Assembly (NCBI RefSeq): GCF_000588875.1
Contig: NZ_JEMV01000003.1
Coordinates: forward strand, 86,304 to 140,520
Direction of reading: 5' to 3'
DNA: 54,217 nucleotides
Source: Sphingobium sp. Ant17
GTDB taxonomy: Bacteria > Pseudomonadota > Alphaproteobacteria > Sphingomonadales > Sphingomonadaceae
Shown: positions 26,142 to 35,274 of the stretch, piece by piece
How positions within the stretch are numbered: position 1 is the first letter of the stretch
How the letters are laid out: every line of letters starts with the position of its first letter
Position numbers and translations under genes: made by a program
Notes under the pieces: generated by a model
Told to the model about the DNA's origin: nothing
Database searches by the model: none
What the model saw: the letters and a program-made list of their open reading frames with translations, nothing else

Positions 26142-28091
26142 TCAGGCGGGATTATGGTCCTTCAGGAATGCGTCGAGCTTTTCCAGAAACTCCAGCCGAT
26201 CGGCTTCGCGTGAGAAGTGATGATCGGCCAGCGGCTGTTCGACATAGAGATAGTCGCGGCCGTGGACCTTCCCGGCGGCTTTCAGCTTTTCAGCCATTTC
26301 GCGCGACTGGCGGACCTGAACGCGGCGGTCCTTCTTGCCGTGCATCAGCAAGATAGGCGTGGCGAACTGGTCGGCGAAGTGGATCGGCGACACGGCGGCG
26401 AAATCGGGTGCCTGTTCCTTCATCCAGTCCTTGCGCGTGCCATGGTACAGGAAGCGTTGGTCATAGCGCATCATGGCGGCGAGGTCGGACACGCCGGCAT
26501 AGGATACGGCACAGCGATATTTGGCGGGATCGCGCTGGGCCGCGCGCATGGGCGCATAGCCGCCATAGGATGCGCCGACCATGCAGACGCGCTTGGGGTC
26601 GGCAATACCCTGCTGCACCGCCCAATCGACCGCGTCGTTGAGGTCGTCCTGCATGGCAAGGCCCCACTGCCCCTCGCCCTTTACCGCGAAGGCTTTGCCA
26701 TAGCCCGACGAGCCGCGATAATTGGGTTGCAGCACGGCATAGCCGCGCCAGGCGAGAAACTGCACCCACCAATCCCACGCCTCGGCATCGCGGGCAAAGG
26801 GGCCGCCATGGGGCATCAGGATAAACGGCAGGTTCTTCGCGTCCCGCCCGGCTGGAACCGTCAGCACAGCGGCAATCTCCAGCCCGTCGCGCGCTTTGTA
26901 GCGGATGGTCTTGACGGGCGCGAGGCGAGTCTTGGTGGTGAAGCGATCGCTCACCCTGGACAAGATACTCATGGCGCCTGCCGCCGTATCGTAATAATAA
27001 TAGGCTCCCGGCTGATCGGGGGTGCCGACATGGACGACCATGCGCTGGCCGTCCCGGCTGGTGGAGATGATGCGCGCCCGCCGGTCGCCGACAGCCTTGT
27101 CGATATCCGCTTGAATCTTGGCCAGATTAGCGTCGAACCAATGAACCGCAGGCGCGTCGCTGGTGTAGCTGACCCCGGCAAGGCCCGTCCCGGCCGCATC
27201 CTCGGTTATCCCGCCAATATCAAAGCCTGGTGCGGAGAATATCTTGCGCCCCAGTTCGAGCGTGGCGAGGTCCAGTTCGTAAAGCGCATCGGTGCCTTCG
27301 CGATCATCGCTGGCGATCGCCTTGCCCGGATCAGCGGTGAACAGCAGCGGCACCACCAGCGATTCGTCGCGGCGGCGATCGGCCCGGTCCACGACGCGAA
27401 AATTGGCCCGCCCGTCGGGGCGGTAAAGCAGCTTGCCCGTGCGGGTGCTGTCATTATAGCCCACGCCCATGCGGATCGCGCCGGTGGCGTCGGCATACCA
27501 GTTGCGCACATGCTGGCGTGGCGCGACGACGCTGCGCATCTTGCCCGTGCTGACGTCAACCTCGTCGACCTTCGGCCAGAAACCCGCGTCATTGTAAAAG
27601 ATCGACGTCTGGTAGGAGAGAAGAACCCGTGATGTGCCATCGCGCGCGATCCAGATGACATCATCGGCATTTTGCGCGGCGGCGGACTTGGCGAGCACAT
27701 TGATCTTGCTGCCATCCCGCTTCACGCTGGCGACGCGGCTGATATACCAGGGCATGCCTTGCATGTTGCTTTCTGCGCCGATGCCCGCGATCAGCCAGTC
27801 GTTATTGACCCATTGCCACCAGTTGAGATCATTGTCGCCCAGGGCCAGCGAGCGGATGCGGTTCGGACCTTCATGCACATCGGCAATCACCAGCAACTGT
27901 TCGCCGTTGACCGCGACACGGCTGGCGATGTGCAACCCGTCGGGCGACAAGGCGGGCCGTTCCATGAGGGGGAGGGCAGCGAAGTCCTTGATGGTCCAGG
28001 ATTGCGCTGACGACTGTGCTGGCGCTTGGGCCGATGCCCCGGACGCGAAAAAGAGCGCGCTGCCCAGCAACGACGTGAAAACAGCCTTCAT
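26142..28091 (-). CDS. S9 family peptidase (prolyl oligopeptidase-like)
   Basis: Serine peptidase of 649 residues with an N-terminal signal peptide (FTSLLGSALFFASGASAQAP), so probably periplasmic. About 350 residues of beta-propeller precede the alpha/beta-hydrolase domain, where PFILMPHGGPFARDAEAWDW is the oxyanion region, the nucleophile Ser lies in MVGASYGGYAPM (GxSxGG), Asp in LLMHGKKDRRV and His in LADHHFS. This is the acylaminoacyl-peptidase / dipeptidyl-peptidase type common in sphingomonads. It lies downstream of hppA on the same strand, with a strong hairpin between them. Substrate is unknown. Confidence 0.9.
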   Translation of the reverse strand: MKAVFTSLLGSALFFASGASAQAPAQSSAQSWTIKDFAALPLMERPALSPDGLHIASRVAVNGEQLLVIADVHEGPNRIRSLALGDNDLNWWQWVNNDWLIAGIGAESNMQGMPWYISRVASVKRDGSKINVLAKSAAAQNADDVIWIARDGTSRVLLSYQTSIFYNDAGFWPKVDEVDVSTGKMRSVVAPRQHVRNWYADATGAIRMGVGYNDSTRTGKLLYRPDGRANFRVVDRADRRRDESLVVPLLFTADPGKAIASDDREGTDALYELDLATLELGRKIFSAPGFDIGGITEDAAGTGLAGVSYTSDAPAVHWFDANLAKIQADIDKAVGDRRARIISTSRDGQRMVVHVGTPDQPGAYYYYDTAAGAMSILSRVSDRFTTKTRLAPVKTIRYKARDGLEIAAVLTVPAGRDAKNLPFILMPHGGPFARDAEAWDWWVQFLAWRGYAVLQPNYRGSSGYGKAFAVKGEGQWGLAMQDDLNDAVDWAVQQGIADPKRVCMVGASYGGYAPMRAAQRDPAKYRCAVSYAGVSDLAAMMRYDQRFLYHGTRKDWMKEQAPDFAAVSPIHFADQFATPILLMHGKKDRRVQVRQSREMAEKLKAAGKVHGRDYLYVEQPLADHHFSREADRLEFLEKLDAFLKDHNPA

Positions 28092-28108
28092 CGATTCCCC
28101 CCAGACAG

Positions 28109-28143
28109 ATCGGCCCCGCCCCAGGGAATAGGGCGGGGCCGAT
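28109..28143. terminator. Perfect 13-bp hairpin between hppA and the S9 peptidase
   Basis: ATCGGCCCCGCCC and GGGCGGGGCCGAT with a 9-nt loop, 18 nt upstream of the peptidase ATG. Neither side has an immediate T-run, so it may be a weak terminator for hppA or a leader hairpin rather than a classical intrinsic terminator. Confidence 0.5.
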
Positions 28144-28191
28144 GCGGCGTCATCTGCTTTTTTGGCGAATGATCAGGTGGTTGGGATGGTC

Positions 28192-30315
28192 CTATCCCCC
28201 ATGCGCCAGCGCGGCGAGCAGCAGCAGGGCGACGATGTTGGTGATCTTGATCATCGGGTTGACCGCTGGCCCGGCGGTATCCTTGTAGGGATCACCTACC
28301 GTATCGCCGGTTACCGCTGCCTTATGGGCTTCGCTACCCTTGCCGCCATGATGGCCATCCTCGATATATTTCTTCGCATTGTCCCATGCGCCGCCGCCCG
28401 ATGTCATCGACAGCGCGACGAACAGCCCCGAGACGATGACGCCCAGCAACAGCGCGCCGAGGGCCGCAAAGCCGTTCGACACGCCTGCAACCGCCGAGAT
28501 GGCGAAATACACGACTATCGGGGCGAGCACCGGCAACAGGCTGGGGACGATCATTTCCTTGATTGCGGCCTTGGTCACCAGATCGACGGTGCGGGCATAA
28601 TCGGGCTTGCTGGTGCCATCCATGATGCCCTTATTTTCGGCAAATTGCGCGCGGACATCCTTGACCACGTCGCCCGCCGCGCGGCCCACGGCGGTCATTC
28701 CCATCGCCCCGAACAGATAGGGCAGCAGCGCGCCCAGCAGCAGGCCGACGATGACATAGGGGTTGGAGAGGCTGAAATCGACCGGCGCGGTAAGGCCGAG
28801 CGCGCTGTTATAATATTTCAAATCCTCGGTATAGGCACCGAACAGGACGAGCGCGGCGAGGCCCGCCGAGCCGATGGCATAGCCCTTCGTCACCGCCTTG
28901 GTCGTGTTGCCCACCGCGTCCAAGGCGTCGGTCTTAACTCGGACGCTATCATCAAGATGCGCCATTTCGGCGATGCCGCCCGCATTGTCCGTCACCGGGC
29001 CATAAGCGTCGAGCGCCACGACCATGCCCGCGAGCGCCAGCATGGCGGTAGCCGCGAAGGCGATGCCGATGAGGCCCGCCAGTTGATGCGCGACGATGAT
29101 GCCGATGACGATCACCAACGTTGGCAACGCGGTCGATTCCAGGCTGATCGCCAAACCCTGGATGACGTTGGTGCCGTGGCCGGTTTCCGACGCCTTGGCG
29201 ATGGAGCGGACCGGGCGATAATTGGTGCCGGTATAATATTCGGTGATGACCACCAAAAGGCCGGTGACGGCCAGGCCCACCATCATCGACCAGAACAGCG
29301 CCATGCCCGTATAGCCGCCCACGCCATCCAGGTCCGCGCCGAACACCGCGTTCATGTCGCCTAGCGTCCGCCAAGTGACATAATAAATGGCTGGGATGGA
29401 GAGCAAAGCGGTGGTCCAAAAGCCCTTATAGAGCGCGCCCATGATCGACTGGCTGGAGCCTAGGCGCACCATATAGGTGCCGATGATCGAGGTGATGATG
29501 CATACGCCGCCGACGATCAGCGGCAAGGCCATCAGGTTGAGCAACACCGCATTGTCGAGGCCGGTGACGAGCAGCGCGGTCAGCACCATGGTTGCGCCGA
29601 TGGTGACGACGTAGGTTTCGAACAGGTCGGCGGCCATGCCTGCGCAATCGCCGACATTGTCGCCGACATTGTCGGCAATGACGGCAGGGTTGCGCGGGTC
29701 ATCCTCCGGGATTCCGGCTTCGACTTTGCCGACGAGGTCCGCGCCGACATCGGCGGCCTTGGTAAAGATGCCGCCGCCCAGCCGCGCGAAGATGGAAATG
29801 AGCGATGCGCCGAACGCCAGCGCGACAAGGCTGTCGATGACGAGCCGGTCGTCGGGCGCATAACCCGATGGGCCGGTGAGATACCAGAAGAAGACGCTGA
29901 TCGCGAGCAAAGCGAGGCCCGCCACCAGCATGCCGGTGATCGCGCCCGCGCGGAACGCGACCGTCAGCCCGCTCTGCAGTGTGCCGCGACAGGCTTCGGC
30001 GGTGCGAACATTGGCGCGAACGGAGATGTTCATGCCGATGAAGCCGGCTGCGCCCGACAGGATCGCGCCGATCAGGAAGGCGATGGCGGATGTGATCCCC
30101 AAAAACAGCAGGACCAGCGCGGCAACGACCACGCCGACGATGGCGATGGTGGTATATTGGCGGCCGAGATAGGCTCTTGCCCCCTCCTGAATTGCGCCCG
30201 CAATTTCCTGCATGATGGCGTTGCCCGCAGGTTGCCGCAGCACCTGTCGGCTGGTGAACAGGCCATAAAGAATGGCCAACAGGCCACACCCTATGGCGAT
30301 ATAGACGATCTGCAT
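28192..30315 (-). CDS. hppA: K+-insensitive proton-pumping pyrophosphatase
   Basis: Integral membrane H+-translocating pyrophosphatase, 707 residues, about 16 helices, coupling PPi hydrolysis to proton export. Active-site loops are [22 protein letters not shown] near the first third, and [18 protein letters not shown]. The sequence [16 protein letters not shown], with Lys at 473 where K+-dependent enzymes have Ala, places it in the K+-insensitive class. The start is ATG 30313-30315, with AGAGGA 6 nt upstream; the frame is open 105 nt further but without a ribosome site. The C-terminus ALAHGG follows a Gly/Ala-rich membrane helix. The 287-bp region upstream holds nothing I can identify beyond its promoter. 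Confidence 0.96.
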   Translation of the reverse strand: MQIVYIAIGCGLLAILYGLFTSRQVLRQPAGNAIMQEIAGAIQEGARAYLGRQYTTIAIVGVVVAALVLLFLGITSAIAFLIGAILSGAAGFIGMNISVRANVRTAEACRGTLQSGLTVAFRAGAITGMLVAGLALLAISVFFWYLTGPSGYAPDDRLVIDSLVALAFGASLISIFARLGGGIFTKAADVGADLVGKVEAGIPEDDPRNPAVIADNVGDNVGDCAGMAADLFETYVVTIGATMVLTALLVTGLDNAVLLNLMALPLIVGGVCIITSIIGTYMVRLGSSQSIMGALYKGFWTTALLSIPAIYYVTWRTLGDMNAVFGADLDGVGGYTGMALFWSMMVGLAVTGLLVVITEYYTGTNYRPVRSIAKASETGHGTNVIQGLAISLESTALPTLVIVIGIIVAHQLAGLIGIAFAATAMLALAGMVVALDAYGPVTDNAGGIAEMAHLDDSVRVKTDALDAVGNTTKAVTKGYAIGSAGLAALVLFGAYTEDLKYYNSALGLTAPVDFSLSNPYVIVGLLLGALLPYLFGAMGMTAVGRAAGDVVKDVRAQFAENKGIMDGTSKPDYARTVDLVTKAAIKEMIVPSLLPVLAPIVVYFAISAVAGVSNGFAALGALLLGVIVSGLFVALSMTSGGGAWDNAKKYIEDGHHGGKGSEAHKAAVTGDTVGDPYKDTAGPAVNPMIKITNIVALLLLAALAHGG

Positions 30316-30602
30316 GCGTGTTCCTCTCCCCCTTTTATGGCTGTCATCGGCCGCTCCGCAGGGAATGACGGGCGAACGAAAGGCGCAGGGGCGGGCGGCC
30401 GGGCGGGTTGGGTCCGGCATCGGTCACCGCGTCAATCAGCAGTGGGCACACGCACATAAGCGGTCCAAACGGGCTGAGAATAGGGTGAAGGGAAGCTACA
30501 GGTCAGGATACCGGCGTCAAGCGGCTTATGTGACATCCATCATCGTTGAAGCGAAGTTGCCAAAAGCGTAAGCTGGCTTCGAAACGATGACGGGGAATCA
30601 TC

Positions 30603-31370
30603 ATGGCGACAGCCTATGTGCCCTTTCCAACGCTGCGGGACGATCGCTTCTTCCTGATCATGGCGATCATCGTGGCACTGACCAACATTGCTGGTTTTTC
30701 ACTGCATCTGGCCATGGGGCGATCCACCTTTGCTGCACCATGGACGGTCCATGCCCATGCGGTGATCTTTTTTGGCTGGACCTTTTTCTATGTTGTGCAG
30801 TCTGCACTGGTGGCAGGCGGATCAGTCGCCTTGCACCGCCGATTGGGCTGGATCGGTGCAGGCTGGGCGGCAGCCGTCGTGCTGGTGGGCGTTGCCACCA
30901 CGGTCATGATGGTGCGGCGGGGCACGACCCCTTTTTTCTTTCAGCCCGTATTTTTCCTGTTCATGAATTGCCTGACGGCCTTGTTTTTCGGCGCGCTTGT
31001 GACAGCGGCGATCTGGTTGCGGCGGCGGAGCGATTGGCATCGCCGCCTGCTATTGTGCGCGATGGCGATGTTGACCGGGCCAGCTTTTGGCCGGTTGCTG
31101 CCGATGCCGTTGATGATCCCCTGGGCGGCGTGGGGCGTATTTCTGGCCATCATGCTGTTTCCGCTTGCCGGAATGATCGCGGACCAGCGTCGCCGAGGTC
31201 TCGTGCATCCCGCCTGGTGGTGGGGCACAGGCACGATGTTGGCGGTGCAGATGGCCATGGGCGCGCTGGCGTTCAGTGGGCCGGGGCTGGCACTCTATGA
31301 CGTAGTCACGCGCGACACGCCCGGTGCAGCGCGGCCACCGCTGGAATTTCCGCCGTTTCCTGGACGCTGA
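30603..31370 (+). CDS. Multi-pass membrane protein of unknown function
   Basis: A 255-residue protein with about seven hydrophobic helices and no recognised domain name. Noticeable are WTVHAHAVIFFGWTFFYVVQ in helix two, LVAGGSVALHRRLGWIG immediately after it (a His-rich pattern seen in DUF2306-like and heme-associated membrane proteins), and WHRRLLLCAMAMLTGPAFGR. It starts MATAYVPFPTLRDDRFFLIM with GGGGAATC just upstream. It is divergent from hppA and convergent with thiL (4-bp gap between stops). The repeated His on either side of helix two could bind heme or metal, but that is speculation. Confidence 0.75.
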   Translation: MATAYVPFPTLRDDRFFLIMAIIVALTNIAGFSLHLAMGRSTFAAPWTVHAHAVIFFGWTFFYVVQSALVAGGSVALHRRLGWIGAGWAAAVVLVGVATTVMMVRRGTTPFFFQPVFFLFMNCLTALFFGALVTAAIWLRRRSDWHRRLLLCAMAMLTGPAFGRLLPMPLMIPWAAWGVFLAIMLFPLAGMIADQRRRGLVHPAWWWGTGTMLAVQMAMGALAFSGPGLALYDVVTRDTPGAARPPLEFPPFPGR

Positions 31371-31374
31371 TCAG

Positions 31375-32289
31375 TCAGCCATGTTCCCAGCCGAGCCGGT
31401 CGGGTAGCGGCACGATGGTGCCGTCGATCATCAGGGTGAGCCCTGCGCCCGCGCTGACATGGCCGACCGGAATGGCCCGCACCGGGGGGTGCTTGCCACG
31501 CGCCATCGTGAAAAGCAGTTCATAATCATCGCCCGCGCGCGCGGCGGCGATCTGAACCGCCGTGCTGGCCCCGCGCGCTTTTTCCAGTGCCGGAGAAAGG
31601 GGGATATGGTCGATGGTGACCGCGACACCGCTGGCCTGCCCCATGCGCTGCGCATCGATCAGCAGGCCGTCCGACAGGTCCATCATGGCGCTGGCGTGGT
31701 GGGCGAGCAGCGTGCCTTCGGAAAGGCGCGGGCGCGGGCGGCGATAGGCATCGACCAGCGGGCCGGAAGCGGTGGGGTCGGTACGGGCGAGGTCGAGGCC
31801 GATGCCCGCATCGCCGACCGAGCCGGTGACGTAGAGGATATCGCCCGGCTGTGCACCGTTCCGGGTGGGGATTGGGCCGGTCGCTTGTCCGATTGCGGTG
31901 AGGCTGTAGCTGCGCGCGCTGGCGGTCGGCATGGCGACGGTATCGCCGCCGAGCAGTGGCATGGCGTAGCGGTCGAGCGCTTCGCCCAGCCCCGCGACGA
32001 AGGCCGCGTCCCAGGCCTCGTCGCCCGACAACGCATAGTTGAGCAGGCAGCCGATCGGCCGCGCGCCTTTTGCCGCCAGGTCGGACAGGTTCACGGCGGC
32101 GAGTTTCCAGCCGACATCGGCGGGCGGATCGGTGGGAAGATAATGCACGCCCTCGACCATCGTATCGCTGGTCAGGATCAGGCGGATGTCGCCGACGGGC
32201 AGGATCGCGACATCATCCATCAATCCCTGCGCGGCTGGGTCGTTCGCCAACAGGCGTAGCAGGGTGAGGAAGCGGGATTCCTGGCTCAT
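31375..32289 (-). CDS. thiL: Thiamine-monophosphate kinase
   Basis: ATP-dependent kinase making thiamine diphosphate, the cofactor, from thiamine monophosphate in the cytosol. Length 304 is normal. Family motifs seen are DDVAILPVGDIRLILTSDTM near the N-terminus (Mg/ATP-binding acids), AVNLSDLAAKGARPIGCLL, LLGGDTVAMP, VTGSVGDAGIGLDL and SAMMDLSDGLLIDAQRM, and AGDDYELLFT near the end. It is the last gene of the leftward run mnmA-hisG-hisD-nusB-thiL; the gap to nusB contains a family A repeat. The pairing nusB-thiL is common in bacteria. Confidence 0.95.
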   Translation of the reverse strand: MSQESRFLTLLRLLANDPAAQGLMDDVAILPVGDIRLILTSDTMVEGVHYLPTDPPADVGWKLAAVNLSDLAAKGARPIGCLLNYALSGDEAWDAAFVAGLGEALDRYAMPLLGGDTVAMPTASARSYSLTAIGQATGPIPTRNGAQPGDILYVTGSVGDAGIGLDLARTDPTASGPLVDAYRRPRPRLSEGTLLAHHASAMMDLSDGLLIDAQRMGQASGVAVTIDHIPLSPALEKARGASTAVQIAAARAGDDYELLFTMARGKHPPVRAIPVGHVSAGAGLTLMIDGTIVPLPDRLGWEHG

Positions 32290-32299
32290 GCTCCATCCT

Positions 32300-32375
32300 C
32301 CGTTCGCCCTGAGCTTGTCGAAGGGCCGTTCTTCTTTGAAGAAAGTGCAGGGCTTCGACAGGCTCAGCCCGAACG
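32300..32375. repeat. Palindromic repeat family A, copy 3
   Basis: CCGTTCGCCCTGAGCTTGTC at the left, inverted partner ending CAGCCCGAACG at the right, with a short loop containing TTCTTCTTTGAAGAA. It fills the nusB-thiL gap. Confidence 0.9.
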
Positions 32376-32385
32376 CATGGGGTGG

Positions 32386-32832
32386 CTATTTCCTTACATC
32401 CTTGGCCACGCCGTCAAGCAGGCCGTTGACGAAACCCGATTCGCGCTTGTCGTAAAAGGCGTGGGCAACATCGACATATTCGCTGATGACCGTGCCAGTG
32501 CCGACATCGGCGCGGGCGAGCAGTTCATAGGTGCCCGCGCGCAATATCTGGCGCATCGGCTTGTCGAGCCGATCGAGGCTCCAGCCGCTCGACAGGCGGG
32601 CGGCGATCAGCGCGTCGATTTCATCGCGGCGCTTGTCCACGCCGGACACGACATCGTCGAAAAACGACTGTTCGGCCGGAGCATAGGTCACATCCTCAAT
32701 CGTCGCGCCGAGGCGATGGGTGTGAAATTCATGCAGCAGGATGTGGAGCGGCGTGCCCTCCATTTCGAGCTGGTAGAGCGCCTGGACCGCGGCAAGGCGC
32801 GCGGCGGAGCGGGATTTGGATCGTTCGTTCAT
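32386..32832 (-). CDS. nusB: Transcription antitermination factor NusB
   Basis: All-helical RNA-binding protein that with NusE binds boxA during rRNA transcription. The 148-residue sequence has the standard opening SRSAARLAAVQALYQLEMEG, the central FFDDVVSGVDKRRDEIDALI and LDRLDKPMRQILRAGTYELL, and the end FVNGLLDGVAKDVRK. Length is typical of alphaproteobacteria. It lies between hisD and thiL on the same strand, with palindromic repeats in both gaps. Frame intact. Confidence 0.96.
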   Translation of the reverse strand: MNERSKSRSAARLAAVQALYQLEMEGTPLHILLHEFHTHRLGATIEDVTYAPAEQSFFDDVVSGVDKRRDEIDALIAARLSSGWSLDRLDKPMRQILRAGTYELLARADVGTGTVISEYVDVAHAFYDKRESGFVNGLLDGVAKDVRK

Positions 32833-32846
32833 AATCTATTCCTTAG

Positions 32847-32944
32847 CCGTTCGGGCTGAGCTTGTCGAAGCCCTCCGCTGAGCGAAGCGAAGCGGCTTCG
32901 CCTTCGGCTCTGCCCAGCCCTTCGACTTCGCTCAGGGCGAACGG
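32847..32944. repeat. Palindromic repeat family A, copy 4 (variant)
   Basis: CCGTTCGGGCTGAGCTTGTC ... ACTTCGCTCAGGGCGAACGG, with a longer inner palindrome (GAGCGAAGCGAAGC / GCTTCGCCTTCGGCTC) than the other copies. It fills the hisD-nusB gap almost exactly, ending 3 nt from the hisD stop. Confidence 0.88.
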
Positions 32945-32947
32945 AAT

Positions 32948-34237
32948 TTATGGTAAGCGAAGGGATACGGATGCGGCATGGGCGGGCAAGCCTTCCGCTT
33001 CTGCCAGCGCGACCGCCGCAGGGCCGATCGCGCCGATCGACGACTGATCTAGGCTGAGGAAGCTGGTGCGCTTCATGAAATCCAGCACCGACAGCCCCGA
33101 CGAGAAGCGCGCCCGGCGGCCGGTCGGCAAGACGTGGTTCGGCCCAGCGACATAATCGCCGACCGCTTCGGGCGTCATGCGGCCGAGGAATACCGAGCCC
33201 GCATGGCGGACCTTGGCGAACAGCGCATCGGGATCGTCCACCGCCAGTTCGAGATGTTCGGCAGCCAGTCGGTTGACCAGCGGCATCGCCTCTTCAAAAT
33301 CGCGCACGACGATGATCGCGCCATTGGCGGCCCAGCTTGTGGTCGCCACGGCCTGGGTCGAGAGTAGCGGCAGGCGGCGCTGCACGGCCTGTTCCACCGC
33401 ATCGGCGAAGGCGGCATCGTCGGTGAAGAGGATGGACTGGCTTGTCGGGTCATGTTCGGACTGGCTTAGCAGGTCGGCGGCGATCCAATCGGGATCATTT
33501 TTGGCGTCGGCGACGACCAGGATTTCCGATGGGCCTGCGACCATGTCGATGCCGACCACGCCGTACAATTGCCGCTTGGCCTCGGCGACCCAGGCATTGC
33601 CGGGGCCGGTGATGACATCCACGGGCGCGATCCGGTCCGTGCCGTAGGCAAGCGCGGCGACGGCCTGCGCCCCGCCGACGCGCCAGATTTCCTCGATCCC
33701 CGCAATCTGCGCGGCGGCGAGGACAAGCGGGTTGATCTCGCCATTGGGGGTTGGTGTGACCATTGCGATGCGCTGCACGCCCGCGACCTTGGCGGGGATG
33801 ACGTTCATCAGCAGCGAACTGGGATAGGCGGCGCGACCGCCGGGGACGTAAAGCCCCGCTGCATCGACCGCGCTCCAACGCGCGCCGAGGCGCACGCCCG
33901 CGCTGTCCACGCCGTCGCTGTCCACCGGACGCTGCTTTTCATGGTAGGTGGTGATGCGCGCGGCGGCGAGTTCGAGCGCGTCGCGCAGGGTGGTGGAAAT
34001 GCCATCGAGCGCGGCGCGGCATTCGGCAGGCGTGACCGCCCAGCCGCTGACGTTCAGGTCGTGGCGGTCGAAGCGCTGGGTATAGTCCGCCAGCGCTGTA
34101 TCGCCACCTGCGCGCACGGCCTTGAGGATCGCGGTGACATCGCGCGAGACATCTTCGTCAGCCTCGCGGCGCGCATCGACCAAGGTCGTGAAAGCGGCGG
34201 CGAAGTCGGGCGAGGTGGTGGTTAGGCGTTGGGTCAT
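32948..34237 (-). CDS. hisD: Histidinol dehydrogenase
   Basis: Zn2+ and NAD+-dependent enzyme for the last two steps of histidine synthesis, histidinol to histidine. The 429-residue sequence shows YVPGGRAAYPSSLLMNVIPA, the signature region DMVAGPSEILVVADAKNDPD, the Zn/active-site QSEHDPTSQSILFT, the SVFLGRMTPEAVGDYVAGPN-HVLP segment with its conserved His, and GRRARFSSGLSVLDFMKRTS. It follows hisG on the same strand; the 163-bp gap is filled by a family C repeat. The pair hisG-hisD is a partial his cluster, other his genes must be elsewhere. Confidence 0.96.
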   Translation of the reverse strand: MTQRLTTTSPDFAAAFTTLVDARREADEDVSRDVTAILKAVRAGGDTALADYTQRFDRHDLNVSGWAVTPAECRAALDGISTTLRDALELAAARITTYHEKQRPVDSDGVDSAGVRLGARWSAVDAAGLYVPGGRAAYPSSLLMNVIPAKVAGVQRIAMVTPTPNGEINPLVLAAAQIAGIEEIWRVGGAQAVAALAYGTDRIAPVDVITGPGNAWVAEAKRQLYGVVGIDMVAGPSEILVVADAKNDPDWIAADLLSQSEHDPTSQSILFTDDAAFADAVEQAVQRRLPLLSTQAVATTSWAANGAIIVVRDFEEAMPLVNRLAAEHLELAVDDPDALFAKVRHAGSVFLGRMTPEAVGDYVAGPNHVLPTGRRARFSSGLSVLDFMKRTSFLSLDQSSIGAIGPAAVALAEAEGLPAHAASVSLRLP

Positions 34238-34245
34238 GGTAGGTA

Positions 34246-34393
34246 AAATCCTCCCCGCACGGGGAGGGGGACCGCTTGCGAAGCAACTGGTGGAGGGGGA
34301 TTACCCCCCGCCCATGCATCGGCGCTTTGGTCCGGTCGCCGCCCCCTTCGTCAGGGCTTCGCCCTGCCACCTCCCCGTGCCGGGGAGGATAAT
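34246..34393. repeat. Compound palindromic element, family C, copy 2
   Basis: Ends AATCCTCCCCGCACGGGGAG and CTCCCCGTGCCGGGGAGGAT are inverted copies; inner segments CGCTTGCGAAGC and AGGGCTTCGCCCT form hairpins. It spans the hisG-hisD gap and resembles 15604-15783. Confidence 0.82.
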
Positions 34394-34400
34394 ATTTGGT

Positions 34401-35063
34401 TCAAGCCGCATCGCGCACCCCCACAGCCTTGCGAAACGCCTCAACCATCGGCGCCAATTCCGCCGAGCGCATCTTGAAGGCGGCGCGGTTGACGATCAGG
34501 CGGGCGGAAATCGGCATGATGATGTCGGTTTCGACGAGGCCATTGGCCTTCAGCGTCGCACCCGACGAGACGAGATCGACGATCCGGCGCGACAAGCCGA
34601 GCGACGGAGCCAGTTCCATCGCGCCATTGAGCTTAACGCATTCCGCCTGCAGCCCGCGCGCTTCATAATATTGGCGCGTCAGGTGCGGATATTTGGTCGC
34701 GACGCGGACATGGCTGATCGCGGCTTCATCTTCGTCGGCGGCGTCGGCGGGCTGGGCAACCGACAGGCGGCAATGGCCTATGTCGAGGTCCACCGGCGCG
34801 TAAAGTTCGGAATAGTCGAACTCTTCCACCACGTCCGATCCGACGATGCCGATCTGCGCCGCGCCATGGGCGACGAAGGTGGCGACATCGAACGCGCGCA
34901 CGCGGATAATCGACACGTCGGGGCGGTTGGTGGCGAAGCGCAGCGCCCGGCTTTTCTTGTCATGAAACTCCGCCTCCGGCTCGATACCGGCTTTGGCGAG
35001 CAAGGGCAGCGCTTCATCGAGGATGCGGCCCTTGGGAATGGCGAAGGTGAGGGTGCGAGTCAT
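34401..35063 (-). CDS. hisG: ATP phosphoribosyltransferase, short form
   Basis: First enzyme of histidine synthesis, joining ATP and PRPP. At 220 residues it is the short HisG, lacking the C-terminal allosteric domain, and so needs the regulatory HisZ subunit, which is not in this window. Motifs visible: [17 protein letters not shown] at the start, [34 protein letters not shown] segment, and the PRPP loop [20 protein letters not shown]. It lies between mnmA and hisD on the same strand, with palindromic repeats in both gaps. Confidence 0.95.
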   Translation of the reverse strand: MTRTLTFAIPKGRILDEALPLLAKAGIEPEAEFHDKKSRALRFATNRPDVSIIRVRAFDVATFVAHGAAQIGIVGSDVVEEFDYSELYAPVDLDIGHCRLSVAQPADAADEDEAAISHVRVATKYPHLTRQYYEARGLQAECVKLNGAMELAPSLGLSRRIVDLVSSGATLKANGLVETDIIMPISARLIVNRAAFKMRSAELAPMVEAFRKAVGVRDAA

Positions 35064-35178
35064 GACGCGCGGGCCTTAGCCGGGCGCGGGGGGGAGGGCA
35101 AGGATTTGGGGGCGACGATAGCAGAGGTTGCAGATGCTCGGCTCTGCGGTAAGCTTGCCTCAAACGGCACCTTTCAAC

Positions 35179-35261
35179 CGTCATCCCGGCGAAAGCCGGG
35201 ATCCCGCTTCTTCTGTGGCTCACGAAGAAAAGCGGGATGCCGGGTCAAGCCCGGCATGACG
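35179..35261. repeat. Palindromic repeat family D
   Basis: CGTCATCCCGGCGAAAGCCG at the left and CGGGTCAAGCCCGGCATGAC at the right, with an inner complementary pair (ATCCCGCTTCTTCT / AGAAAAGCGGGAT). It is the well-known alphaproteobacterial CGTCATCCCGGC repeat, here in the mnmA-hisG gap. Confidence 0.88.
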
Positions 35262-35274
35262 GAGTGGGTGGCGG

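Noticed and set aside
5444..35261. CRISPR array from the repeated palindromes
   Set aside because: Copies are dispersed, not evenly spaced with unique spacers, and no cas genes are present.
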